64,000 bases of DNA from CAWAPS01 sp963783945 (lineage in GTDB: Bacteria > Actinomycetota > Acidimicrobiia > Acidimicrobiales > Palsa-688). Below, piece after piece: positions 51,561-59,884 of the stretch. Position numbers and translations under genes: made by a program. Below the pieces are notes generated by a model that did not search any database, was not told the DNA's origin, and saw only the letters and a list, made by a program, of their open reading frames with translations. Position 1 is the stretch's first letter. Every line of letters begins with the position of its first letter. The DNA lies in assembly GCA_963783945.1 (NCBI GenBank), contig CAWAPS010000005.1, forward strand, positions 124,001 through 188,000, read 5' to 3'.

Positions 51561-52459
51561 TCCAGAGCGCCCTGCTGGGTGTGGTGGCGGTGGTCATGTT
51601 CGGCCCGGTCGGAATATGGCTTTCGCGCTCGCGGTGGCCGGAGCGGGCCCCTCGGGCGGCGGTGGCGTTGTGGCAGGCCGTTGGCGTGAGCGGCGCCCTC
51701 TCGGCAGTCGGAGCAGGCCTGTGCCTGGCCGTGGCGCCGCTTCATAGGGCGGTCATCCCGGGCGTGGCGGCACTGTTCGGCCGTGCTGCCGTCAGCCGCC
51801 AGCTTCCCGTAAACGGACTTGCCGAAGCGTGCGGGTTGACGCTGGCAGCGATCGCAGTGGCCGTCCTGGTCTCCGGTCTGGTGGTGACGACCATCGGGAC
51901 CGTGTCGATGAGGCGCCAGCACCGTATACTCCTCGATCTGGTCGCCGTTCGAGCGGAGCATCTTCACGGCGCGGTGATGCTGCAGGACCCCAGGGCGACG
52001 GCGTACTGCCTGCCGGGGGTTCGACCGAGGATCGTGGTCAGCGACGGGGCTACAAGGATGCTGAGCCCATCCGAGCTCGGAGCAGTTGTGGACCACGAGA
52101 GGGGGCACTTACACGAGCACCATGACCTGGCGTTGCTGCCGTTCGCCTCACTACGGGAAATGCTGAGCTGGATTCCTTACGCGTCCCGGGCTCCCCGCTC
52201 CGTCGCCCTGCTCCTCGAATTGGCGGCAGACGATTATGCGGCGCGCCACGACGACCCACGTATTCTGGCGTCCGCGCTCGTCCAGATGGCCGACCCGTCC
52301 GGCGTCCCCGCCTGCGCCTTCGGTACATCCAGCCATGTTGCCGTCCGGGTCAACCGGCTGGTCTCAGGTCAGTCGAATTCTGCGGCCGTCGCATCGGCAG
52401 GACTATTCGTGGCGTCGATCCTGGCCATCGCCCCTCTGTTGATCATCGGGGCGGGTTGA
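51557..52459 (+). CDS. M56-family membrane metallopeptidase (BlaR1-like)
   Basis: 300 residues from GTG 51557 (GTGA overlap with the repressor). Hydrophobic segments include LLGVVAVVMFGPVGIWL, GLTLAAIAVAVLVSGLVVTTI and AGLFVASILAIAPLLIIGAG. The Zn site is VVDHERGHLHEHHDL, the H-E-x-x-H motif. The sequence YCLPGVRPRIVVSDGATRMLSPSELGAVVDHE is the normal M56 block. There is no extracellular sensor domain such as a penicillin-binding domain. It probably senses a signal at the membrane and cleaves the adjacent BlaI-type repressor. Confidence 0.92.
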   Translation: MIQSALLGVVAVVMFGPVGIWLSRSRWPERAPRAAVALWQAVGVSGALSAVGAGLCLAVAPLHRAVIPGVAALFGRAAVSRQLPVNGLAEACGLTLAAIAVAVLVSGLVVTTIGTVSMRRQHRILLDLVAVRAEHLHGAVMLQDPRATAYCLPGVRPRIVVSDGATRMLSPSELGAVVDHERGHLHEHHDLALLPFASLREMLSWIPYASRAPRSVALLLELAADDYAARHDDPRILASALVQMADPSGVPACAFGTSSHVAVRVNRLVSGQSNSAAVASAGLFVASILAIAPLLIIGAG

Positions 52460-53368
52460 ATGAGCCCGGAATCGCCGATGAACGGCATGCCCCAGGTGGC
52501 GTGGAACGCCCATAATGCGTTCACCCAATGGAAGTTCGGGCCGTTCGTCCTGACCGTAGCGGCGGTACTGGTTGGTGCGGGACTCTCATACCTGCGATCC
52601 GAATGGGCGATGGCAGCATCGGGCCGGCGCTGGCCCGGCATCAGGACCGCTTCGTTTCTCACCGGCCTGCTCACCGTCGACCTGGCCCTGCAATCGCCGG
52701 TTGCCGCTTTCACCGCCGACTACTTCCAGGCTCACATCATCCAGCATCTGTTGCTCATGCTCATAGCCCCGACACTCCTATGTTTGGGAGCACCTCTCAC
52801 GCTTTACCTCGAGGCCCGGCCCCGGGGGGCGAGGCCCTGGCCGTTGCGTCTGGCTCGCTCTAGGACATTCCGGGTCCTCAGCCATCCCGTTCCGGTGTGG
52901 TTCCTGTACTACTTCTCCATGTTCGCGTTCTTTCTCACGTCGGCGCTCAACTTTGCCATGCTTCACATGTGGGTCATGGACCTGATCAACATCGGCTTCC
53001 TGCTAAGTGCGCTGTTGTTCTGGTGGCCCCTCGTCGGCTCGGATCCCGTGTTCCACTGGAGCACCAGCGCCGGAGCGCGCCTGACCAATCTCGTCATCGG
53101 CATACCGGTGGAGTCCTTCTTGGCCCTTGCTCTAATCAGCGATCGTCATCCGGCCGTGTCGATGTACACGATCAGCAGCACCCGCTCGGGCGCTGAGCTC
53201 CTGTGGGTCGCAGCCGAGCTGCTCACCCTCGTCGCCATCGTCCCCGTGTTTGCTCAGTGGCTCCGGGAGGAGCGCAGGGCTCTGCGTTTCGACCTCCGGC
53301 TCAACCCCGAACCCGCCTTGGCCTTCAACCCAAAAACCTCGACGCCCGACAAGGACAAGGATGAGTGA
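52460..53368 (+). CDS. CtaG-like cytochrome c oxidase assembly membrane protein
   Basis: 302 residues from ATG 52460, directly after the M56 stop. Seven or more spans. Typical segments are DYFQAHIIQHLLLMLIAPTLLCLGAPLTLYLEA, with the H-x-x-Q-H-L pattern that may bind copper, MLHMWVMDLINIGFLLSALLFWWPLVGSDP and RLTNLVIGIPVESFLALAL. This is the caa3_CtaG (PF09678) type, linked to copper delivery to oxidases. The tail is charged (NPKTSTPDKDKDE). It overlaps the CopZ-like gene by eight bases. Confidence 0.9.
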   Translation: MSPESPMNGMPQVAWNAHNAFTQWKFGPFVLTVAAVLVGAGLSYLRSEWAMAASGRRWPGIRTASFLTGLLTVDLALQSPVAAFTADYFQAHIIQHLLLMLIAPTLLCLGAPLTLYLEARPRGARPWPLRLARSRTFRVLSHPVPVWFLYYFSMFAFFLTSALNFAMLHMWVMDLINIGFLLSALLFWWPLVGSDPVFHWSTSAGARLTNLVIGIPVESFLALALISDRHPAVSMYTISSTRSGAELLWVAAELLTLVAIVPVFAQWLREERRALRFDLRLNPEPALAFNPKTSTPDKDKDE

Positions 53369-53618
53369 ACCCCCCGAAACGCTAGAGGACTGTGGCGAGG
53401 GCAGTGCCACCGCGGATCTGACTCTTTCGGGGATGCACTGCGCGGCATGCGCATCACTGATCGGAGAGATTCTGCTGGAGCAGCCCGGCGTACTTGACGC
53501 CCGCGTCGACCTCGACTCCTCGGTCGCCCGCGTCACCTACCAAACATCCCGAGTAGATTTCACTCAACTGGCGGCCGTGATAGCAGATGTCGGATACCAA
53601 GTCACCGCCATCAACTAG
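53361..53618 (+). CDS. copZ: CopZ-like copper chaperone (HMA domain)
   Basis: 85 residues from ATG 53361. A heavy-metal-associated domain with the C-x-x-C in LSGMHCAACASLIGEILLEQPGVLDARVDLDSSVARVTY. The acidic N-terminal 15 residues precede it. It probably carries Cu(I) to the ATPase encoded next, whose start overlaps its end by 32 bases. Confidence 0.92.
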   Translation: MSEPPETLEDCGEGSATADLTLSGMHCAACASLIGEILLEQPGVLDARVDLDSSVARVTYQTSRVDFTQLAAVIADVGYQVTAIN

Positions 53619-56274
53619 CGGCACACCGTCGACCGGGTCGGTCGGTGCCCGGATCGACGACACCCGCCCCGCTGGTACACCGACCCAAGAGCTGGTCCTG
53701 GAGGGCATGCACTGCAACGCTTGTGCCACCAGGATCCAGCGGGGCCTTCACCGCCTGCCGGGCGTGGTGAGCGCCTCGGTCAATCTGGCCACCGAGCGAG
53801 CCTATGTCTCTTACGACCCTGGTCGCCTCAACCCGGACGATCTCTGCCGGGCTGTCAAAAACATCGGGTACGGGGCGAGCCCGCCGCCACCCGACCGGGC
53901 CGGGCTCCCTGTCGGACGTTCTGATCATTGGACGCTGCGTGCCGCCCTGTCATGGCCGCTGGCCGTCGCGGCTTTGGTCCTGGCGCTTGTGGCACCGGAG
54001 AAACCCGCCACCGGGTGGACGGTCCTGGCTCTGGCAGTGGTGGTCGAGATTGTCGGCGGCTGGCCGTTCGTTCGCAACGCGGTTCGGTTGGCTGCGCATC
54101 GCGCCACCAACATGGACACCCTCATCGCCATCGGGACCTCCGCCGCGCTGGCCGTGACGGCCTGGTTGACGATCGAACTGGACGGTCGTCATCTCCATGC
54201 GGGAAGAGGCGGGGCGCTGGCCGCCGCCCTGCACAGTGTCATGGCGCCCCTGATAATCGCCGTCGTCGCCACCGGTCGGGCGATCGAGGAACGAGCCAAG
54301 AAGCGAGCGAGCGCGGAGATGCATTCGCTCCTCTCTCTTCGACCACCCGTGGCCAGAACCGTGCCCGACGCAGATGACGAACTCGGGGCGTTGGTGGCGC
54401 CCGAGACCGTCCCGGTCGGCGCCTTGATCCGGATCCGACCCGGTGAGGTAGTTCCCCTCGACGGATCCGTGATGCTGGGGTGGTCCGCAGTCGATGAGTC
54501 GATGCTGACCGGTGAACCTCTTCCCGTCGAACATGGACCCGGCAGCGAGGTCACAGGGGGCAGCCGCAGCCTGAACGGAACCCTGGTGGTCAAAGTCACG
54601 GCCACCGCGGCTGAGTCGGTGCTCACCAGACTGCAAGGCCTCGTCGACGCCGCCCAGCAGGACCGGGCCCCGCTGCAACAAGTTGCCGACCGGATCACCG
54701 CCATCTTCGTCCCCGCCGTTCTCTGCGCCGCCTTGGCTGTCTTCTTGGGCTGGTGGGTCGCGTCGGGCAGCCTTTCGAAGGCGGCCTTGAGCGGCCTGGC
54801 TGTGGTGCTGGTCGCCTGCCCCTGCGCCATGGGCCTCGCCGCACCCGTGGCCATGATGGTCGGCTGCGGCCGGGCCGCGTCGCTTGGCGTTTTCATAAAC
54901 GGGTCTCACACCATCGAGCGTCTGGCCAAAATCGACACCGTCGCCTTCGACAAGACCGGCACGCTGACTGCCAAAAGCGCCCGGCTGTCCGCTGTCATCC
55001 CCCAGCCGCCGGCCCAGCCGTCAGATGTGATCCGTCTGGCTGCCGCGGTGGAAAAGGAGTCGGACCACCCTCTGGCCCGCGCCATCACCGAAGCGGCCGA
55101 CGAGGTGCCCCCAGCCGACGAAGTTCGTTCTGTAGCCGGAAGGGGCGTGGCGGGCCTGGTGGCCGGTCACGTCATCGAGGTCGGTCGCCTCGGCGATCAC
55201 GACACTGACGGCGACGTGGAAGCCGAGGTCCAGGCTTGTGCCCGCCGCGGTGAGAGCCTCATCGAGGTCCGACGTGACGGCCGTCGTCTGGGGATCCTGG
55301 CGATAGCCACTCCGTTGCGCCCAGAAGCCCAAGAAGCGGTAGCGCGCGTCCGAAAGTCGGGCCTTCGCGGCGTCATCCTCAGCGGTGACAACGCCCCCGC
55401 CGTGCGTACGGTGGCGGAAGCAGTCGGGATCGACGACGCTCGAAGCTCGCTGAGCCCGGAGGACAAGCTACGCGCCCTCCACGACATGAAGGCCGTAGGC
55501 CGCCGGGTGCTGATGGTCGGCGACGGGATCAACGACGCCCCTGCCCTCGCCACCGCCGAGGTGGGATGCGCCATCGGGACGGGATCCGACGCCGCGATAG
55601 CGGCCAGCGACGTGACCCTGCTGGGAAGTGACCTGAGAGGCGTGCCCACCGCGATCGGATTGGCCCGATCCACCTACTCGGTGATGCTGCAGAACTACGG
55701 CTGGGCCATGGGATACAACCTCGCCGCCTTGCCGCTCGCCGCACTCGGCCTGCTCGACCCCGTCGTGGCCGCCCTCGCCATGGGGGCGTCAAGCATCGTC
55801 GTCGTGCTCAACAGCCTGAAATTGCGGCGGGCCCGGGGAGATCATTCCCTTGCCAGCCGGCGACGGGTTATTGCGATGTCCGTCGCCTTGCCGGTGGTCC
55901 TATTCGCCGGCCTCACCCTCGTGACACAGTCCTTCTCACCCGCCCGAGGCGAGCCGCTGCTGCCGACTCTGCCATCGCTGACCGACGTGGCCATACCCGG
56001 CGGATCCGTTGAGACCTACTTCGAACCGGGCGGATCCGGGCTCAATCAATGGCACCTAATCTTCTACGGCTCCCGATCGAACCTGGACACCGTGAAACCC
56101 GCGGTTACCGCTACCGTCGACCACAGCAGCCCGCAAAGGCTACGCCAGCTGCGCGTCGCCACCGGCCACTTCACCGACTTCGTCGTGCTCACACCTGGTA
56201 CCTGGACCTTCCACGTCACGACTCTCTACGGGGCAAGGCGCATAACGTTCACGGTGGCGAAGACCATCAAATAG
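53587..56274 (+). CDS. copA: Copper-exporting P1B-type ATPase with extracytoplasmic C-terminal domain
   Basis: 895 residues from ATG 53587. An N-terminal HMA domain has GMHCNACATRIQRGLHRLPGVVSASVNLATERAYVSY. Eight membrane spans are expected; the ion-site CPC is in VLVACPCAMGLAAP. The phosphorylated Asp is in DKTGTLTA (about residue 455), the S-D-H-P in KESDHPLARAI, and GDGINDAPALA ends the P domain. After residue 750 come a further membrane span (VIAMSVALPVVLFAGLTLVT) and about 110 residues (TDVAIPGGSVETYFEPGGSGLNQWHLIFYG...GTWTFHVTTLY) with the look of a YtkA/FixH-like beta domain. Standard CopA lacks this. It exports Cu(I) from the cytoplasm. Confidence 0.95.
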   Translation: MSDTKSPPSTSGTPSTGSVGARIDDTRPAGTPTQELVLEGMHCNACATRIQRGLHRLPGVVSASVNLATERAYVSYDPGRLNPDDLCRAVKNIGYGASPPPPDRAGLPVGRSDHWTLRAALSWPLAVAALVLALVAPEKPATGWTVLALAVVVEIVGGWPFVRNAVRLAAHRATNMDTLIAIGTSAALAVTAWLTIELDGRHLHAGRGGALAAALHSVMAPLIIAVVATGRAIEERAKKRASAEMHSLLSLRPPVARTVPDADDELGALVAPETVPVGALIRIRPGEVVPLDGSVMLGWSAVDESMLTGEPLPVEHGPGSEVTGGSRSLNGTLVVKVTATAAESVLTRLQGLVDAAQQDRAPLQQVADRITAIFVPAVLCAALAVFLGWWVASGSLSKAALSGLAVVLVACPCAMGLAAPVAMMVGCGRAASLGVFINGSHTIERLAKIDTVAFDKTGTLTAKSARLSAVIPQPPAQPSDVIRLAAAVEKESDHPLARAITEAADEVPPADEVRSVAGRGVAGLVAGHVIEVGRLGDHDTDGDVEAEVQACARRGESLIEVRRDGRRLGILAIATPLRPEAQEAVARVRKSGLRGVILSGDNAPAVRTVAEAVGIDDARSSLSPEDKLRALHDMKAVGRRVLMVGDGINDAPALATAEVGCAIGTGSDAAIAASDVTLLGSDLRGVPTAIGLARSTYSVMLQNYGWAMGYNLAALPLAALGLLDPVVAALAMGASSIVVVLNSLKLRRARGDHSLASRRRVIAMSVALPVVLFAGLTLVTQSFSPARGEPLLPTLPSLTDVAIPGGSVETYFEPGGSGLNQWHLIFYGSRSNLDTVKPAVTATVDHSSPQRLRQLRVATGHFTDFVVLTPGTWTFHVTTLYGARRITFTVAKTIK

Positions 56275-56286
56275 GAGTGGTGTTCA

Positions 56287-56314
56287 CACCAGCGGTCGCG
56301 TCCAACCGCTGGTG
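56287..56314 (+). terminator. Terminator hairpin after the copper operon
   Basis: CACCAGCGGT - 8 bases - ACCGCTGGTG, perfect ten-base arms, 13 bases after the ATPase stop. There is no long T-run; TTCAGTTTGT follows 8 bases later. The place and stem strength fit the end of the DUF5134-to-copA transcript. Confidence 0.6.
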
Positions 56315-56747
56315 CAGGCCTTCAGTTTGTCGATCGGCTGATGGTTCGGCGGTTGATTCAGACTGCCGTGGAAGCAGAGGGGGAAGCGGCTTGGCCCGGC
56401 GACGCTAGGAGCGCCGGGGACCAGGTCAGTCCAGCCGGTTGTCCCAACGGCTATCAGCCGCCGGCAACAGTGAAGACGACAACGGCCCCGCTCACAATCG
56501 CTGCGCCCGAAGTTGCGTGACGGAACGGTTTTGCTCCCGACTCTACGCCCGACGGAGTCCCCACACGACCGAGCTGGACGCGCCGGTGATCTCTCGCGTG
56601 GTGCGGGGAAACCGCCCCGACCGTCGGCGGCGACGCCTTCAGCGCCTGACCGCTCAACGTCTGCACTTGGCTCCGAGGGCGTCGAACCATCCGCGCCTCG
56701 GATACCTCGCGGCGCCAGGATGAACAGCGCGGAGAAGGAGGTTCCGA
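56315..56747. other. Gene-free stretch between the copper operon and the SEC-C gene
   Basis: About 430 bases. Frames are open on both strands but have arginine-rich, shadow-like content. I see no domain or RNA structure here except that the last 20 bases (GGAGAAGGAGGTTCC) hold the ribosome site of the next gene. Confidence 0.5.
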
Positions 56748-57293
56748 GTGAGCGCGATCGGACGTAACCAGCCCTGCCGGTGTGGCAGCAAGAAGAAGAC
56801 CAAGTACTGCTGCGGCGTCCCGCATGGACCCTCCGACACGGAGTTGGCCAAGGCCTTCTTGGCCACCGAAGGCCGTGGCGCGGCTCGGCGCCTCATCGGT
56901 CTGTCCCAAGACGAGCTACGCGACCTCTTCGACGAGATGCTCGACCTTCCCGAAAGGCATCTCTGCCTTCAGGTGCACCTCCCCAAGCTGCTCGTTCCCG
57001 AGCTCGAGGCTCTCCGTAACGCCATCGACGACGACGCCCCCGAGGCGGTCGACGACCACCTCGAACCTGCGCTCAAACGAGTCGACAACCCTCAACTGCG
57101 AGCGGGTCTGGCCCGAGCCGTGCTCGCCCTTGCCGAGAATGGCGTCGTCGACCCCGCCCTAGCCGACGCTGCCCTCCTCGACTTGGATTCCCACGGCACC
57201 TCGGCACTCATGCGCACCAGCCTGCTCTACGCACTCTCGGTCTCCGTCGGTGCTAGCCACACCCCCGCCGGGCTCCTCGTGGTCTCCCGCTGA
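56748..57293 (+). CDS. SEC-C motif (zinc-binding) protein
   Basis: 181 residues from GTG 56748, seven bases after AAGGAGG. The N-terminus IGRNQPCRCGSKKKTKYCCG is the SEC-C Zn motif (C-x-C ... C-C) known from the end of SecA and from many small proteins. The rest is helical (ELAKAFLATEGRGAARRLIGLSQDELRDLFDEMLDLPERHLCLQVHLPKLLVPELEALRNAI) and not recognised. It may bind ribosomes or SecB-like partners. It is the last intact gene of the element. Confidence 0.82.
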   Translation: MSAIGRNQPCRCGSKKKTKYCCGVPHGPSDTELAKAFLATEGRGAARRLIGLSQDELRDLFDEMLDLPERHLCLQVHLPKLLVPELEALRNAIDDDAPEAVDDHLEPALKRVDNPQLRAGLARAVLALAENGVVDPALADAALLDLDSHGTSALMRTSLLYALSVSVGASHTPAGLLVVSR

Positions 57294-57708
57294 CATCAAC
57301 TCACAGCCTCGGATCCGAACCCCTCCGTGACTTCCCAACCGGCACCCCGTCGGGGGCCCACCCCCGCCGAGGGGCTGAGACGCTCCCCGACGGCCTAGCC
57401 GGTTGGGAGCGGCACAAGACCGGCTGGACCCGGGACCAGCGGTATACGCGTTGGCGCCTCTTGATCTCGGGACGTCCCCGCGTCGAGCGGATCGTCAGTT
57501 GTTCGCTACCGACCTTGGGCTCCCGCCGACCGCGCCGTTGCTTCCGCGAGGCGGTCTCGGGTCCCTCCATTGCCGACTCTCACCCACCGTTGTGTGGTCT
57601 GACGATGCGGATGCCGTGCTGACATTGTTTTGAGCGGATAACCCGACGAGAATCGGAGCTTCCCGACAGGCATAACCGCAGGTCAGCACACCGTTTAGGC
57701 CTTGCTAG
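57294..57708. other. Right end of the element, no gene recognised
   Basis: About 415 bases up to the repeat. Open frames exist on both strands but none has a known pattern. It contains the third copy of the end repeat, GAGCGGATAACCC at 57632-57644, and the partial CATAACCGCA at 57671. Confidence 0.5.
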
Positions 57709-57745
57709 TCCCAAAGCAGGTGCGCTACCGCTGCGCCACTCCCCG
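57709..57745. repeat. attR: 37-bp copy of the tRNA-Pro 5' half
   Basis: Identical to 39558-39594. Only the 5' half of the tRNA, from the anticodon to the 5' end in minus orientation, is present; no 3' half follows, so this is not a tRNA gene. It is the displaced chromosomal 5' half, and the original tRNA promoter should lie just to its right. Confidence 0.85.
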
Positions 57746-58504
57746 TCGAACCGGCCGTCATGACCCTGCGGGTCCAGCCGTACACCGTAGGACGTCGACA
57801 GCCCTCGAGAGGTGGTGTTGAGCGCTGGAACGGTCGCGTCGCCGCGGGCTCGCCCAACCCCACGCAAGACAGACATCCGGCCCGGTCACCCCCGCCAGCG
57901 TAGGCGACCGGCCGCTGACCATTCCCGGTGCCGGGCGTGCAGGCTCCTCACCCGATCCCCGCCGGCGACGCCGGGCGGAGGCCGGGGACCGGGGAGCGGG
58001 AGGAATGCCTCTGAGCGAGTCCGAGGACCGTCGGCCTGAGCCGCGTCGCTCAACCGGCGAGCGCGAGGACCAGACTGGCCACCAGGCAGACCAGCGACCG
58101 CGACGCCCAGGCGGACGGGCCCGTGGGGCAGGGGTCGCGCTTTGGCGACGAGTTACTCGAGGAATGGCCATACCGAAGAGATGCCATAAGGACGGTGGCC
58201 GCTGGCGACGCGCTGCCGGATCACACCGTAACCAAGGCGGTCATCGACGAGCTGGTACGGCGTTCTCCCCGGACGATCAGGCCGCAGAGCCGGGCCCTGC
58301 TCACCAAGCCCGCAGTGAGGGACCGGGGCCAGCGGTCATCTACGCCTACGAAACCGCCCTCGTACCGCCCGGCCAGAGCCCGCTTGGGTAGAACGCGGCG
58401 GGGCGCGGCCGGCCCCGAGGCGCGCGGTCGCGGCACGCCCTCAGGACTCGGGGCAGGCTTCGGCCCGGTTGATGCCGCCCCGCCACCTACACTCGGGCAC
58501 CTAT
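57746..58504. other. Stretch between the element and tig, possible response-regulator relic
   Basis: About 760 bases. One plus-strand frame near 58,165-58,265 reads AIRTVAAGDALPDHTVTKAVIDELVRRS, which resembles the linker after a NarL-type receiver domain (I-R-x-V-A-x-G-D-A-L ... V-T-x-x-x-I-x-E-x-x-R-R). No receiver or HTH part is found around it in the same frame, so this is at most a scrap. The rest, including long open frames, looks non-coding. Confidence 0.35.
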
Positions 58505-59884
58505 ATGGACGCCGTGGTCGAGCCCCTAGAGGGCAACAAGGTCAAACTCACCATCCGGGTCGACGAGCAGGAGTTCGAGAAGGACATCGACGCCGCTTTC
58601 CGCAAGATCGCCCGTGAGGTGAGGATCCCCGGCTTCCGGCCCGGAAAGGCCCCCCGCCGCATTCTGGAGGCTCGCCTCGGCAAGGAGACCGGGCGCTCAG
58701 AGGCCCTCCGCGAGGCCCTCCCCGGCTACTACGTCGAGGCTCTCCGCCAACACGAGGTCGATGCCGTAGCCCCTCCCGAAATCGACATCACCGCTGGTCA
58801 GGACGCCGGTCCGGTGAGTTTCGACGCGGTCGTCGAGGTCCGCCCGCAGCTCCATCTGGCCGGCTACGGCGGCCTGCGGGTTGAGGTGCCCAACCCGGAG
58901 GTGACCGACGCCGAGATCGATGCCCAGGTGGACCGGTTACGGTCCAATTTCGGCGAGCTGGTCGAGGTCAGCCGGCCGGCCCGCAAGGGCGATCACCTGA
59001 CCATCGACCTGCACGGCGCCCGTCTCGGGGAACCGGTGCCCGGGCTGACCACCGACGATTTCCTGTACGAACTCGGGAGCGCGACGGTACTTCCCGAGCT
59101 GGACGTGAAGCTCGACGGGGCCCGGGTGGGCGACATCCTGGCCTTCGACGTCGACGTGCCCGGAGACGGCCCGGCCAACCTCCGGGTGCTGGTCAAGGAC
59201 GTCAAGGAAAAGATCCTCCCCGAGGTCACCGACGACTGGGCCGGTGAGGCGTCGGAGTTCGACACCGTCGAGGAGCTTCGCGCCGATATCTCCAAGCGGG
59301 TCGGCCAGATGAAGCGGGTCCAGGCGGCCATGGCCCTCCGCAGCGCAGCGGTAGATGCCCTGGTCGAACTGGTCGACTCGGATCCGCCGGCATCGCTCGT
59401 CGACTCCGAGGTCGAGCATCGGGTCAACGATCTGGCCCGCCGGCTGCAAGCCCAGGGCGCCACCATCCAGGCCTACCTGGAGGCCACCGGGCAGACTCCC
59501 GAACAGCTGGTCGAGGGGCTCCGGGCCGCGTCAGTCCCGTCGGTCAAGGCCGATCTCGCCCTGCGGGCGGTCGCCGACTCGGAAGGCATCGAACCCTCGG
59601 CGGAGGACATCGACGCCGAGATCGAGCGTCTGGCGGAGTCCGTGAGCATGAAGCCGGCTGAACTTCGGCGAAACCTCGAACGCGCAGACCAGATGCCCGC
59701 GGTACGCTCAGATTGGAAGAAGAACAGAGCCCTGGACTGGTTGCTCGAGCACGTCGAGATCGTCGATGCCGAGGGCCAGCCCGTTGACCGGGCCCTGCTC
59801 GAGCCGGATCTCGGGGAAGCCCCTCCCGAGGAAGACACCACCACCGAAGCGCCAGAACCCCAGGAAGAGAACGCCGAACCGTGA
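58505..59884 (+). CDS. tig: Trigger factor
   Basis: 459 residues from ATG 58505; the frame is open to 58469. The N-terminal ribosome-binding domain has EPLEGNKVKLTIRVDEQEFEK and the GFRPGKAPR loop that contacts the ribosome. The FKBP-like domain follows (RPARKGDHLTIDLHGA), then a helical C-terminal arm and an acidic tail (PPEEDTTTEAPEPQEENAEP). It folds nascent proteins at the ribosome exit. No strong ribosome site is seen, so the mRNA may be leaderless. The stop overlaps the clpP start (GTGA). Confidence 0.96.
   Translation: MDAVVEPLEGNKVKLTIRVDEQEFEKDIDAAFRKIAREVRIPGFRPGKAPRRILEARLGKETGRSEALREALPGYYVEALRQHEVDAVAPPEIDITAGQDAGPVSFDAVVEVRPQLHLAGYGGLRVEVPNPEVTDAEIDAQVDRLRSNFGELVEVSRPARKGDHLTIDLHGARLGEPVPGLTTDDFLYELGSATVLPELDVKLDGARVGDILAFDVDVPGDGPANLRVLVKDVKEKILPEVTDDWAGEASEFDTVEELRADISKRVGQMKRVQAAMALRSAAVDALVELVDSDPPASLVDSEVEHRVNDLARRLQAQGATIQAYLEATGQTPEQLVEGLRAASVPSVKADLALRAVADSEGIEPSAEDIDAEIERLAESVSMKPAELRRNLERADQMPAVRSDWKKNRALDWLLEHVEIVDAEGQPVDRALLEPDLGEAPPEEDTTTEAPEPQEENAEP

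Larger units (their letters stand above)
39558..57745. mobile_element. Integrated mobile element at tRNA-Pro, about 18.2 kb
   Basis: Bounded by perfect 37-bp copies of the 5' half of tRNA-Pro. The element side of the intact tRNA carries a tyrosine integrase 136-170 bases away. Inside are an AbiEii-type gene pair, a broken MobF relaxase-helicase, several broken genes and an intact copper-handling operon. GCGGATAACC-type repeats occur near both ends. There is no FtsK-like TraB transfer ATPase and no type IV secretion gene, so self-transfer is unlikely; it may have been mobilised by helpers. Removing it restores tRNA-Gly, tRNA-Pro, then tig. Confidence 0.85.

Noticed and set aside
57709..57745. 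A second tRNA-Pro gene at the right end of the element
   Set aside because: Only the 5' half is present; there is no T-arm, variable loop or 3' acceptor strand after it.
58005..58617. Two long overlapping plus-strand frames before trigger factor
   Set aside because: They are rich in Arg, Gly and Pro, run into the tig gene out of frame, and only about 30 residues of one resemble a known protein; treated as non-coding with a possible relic.
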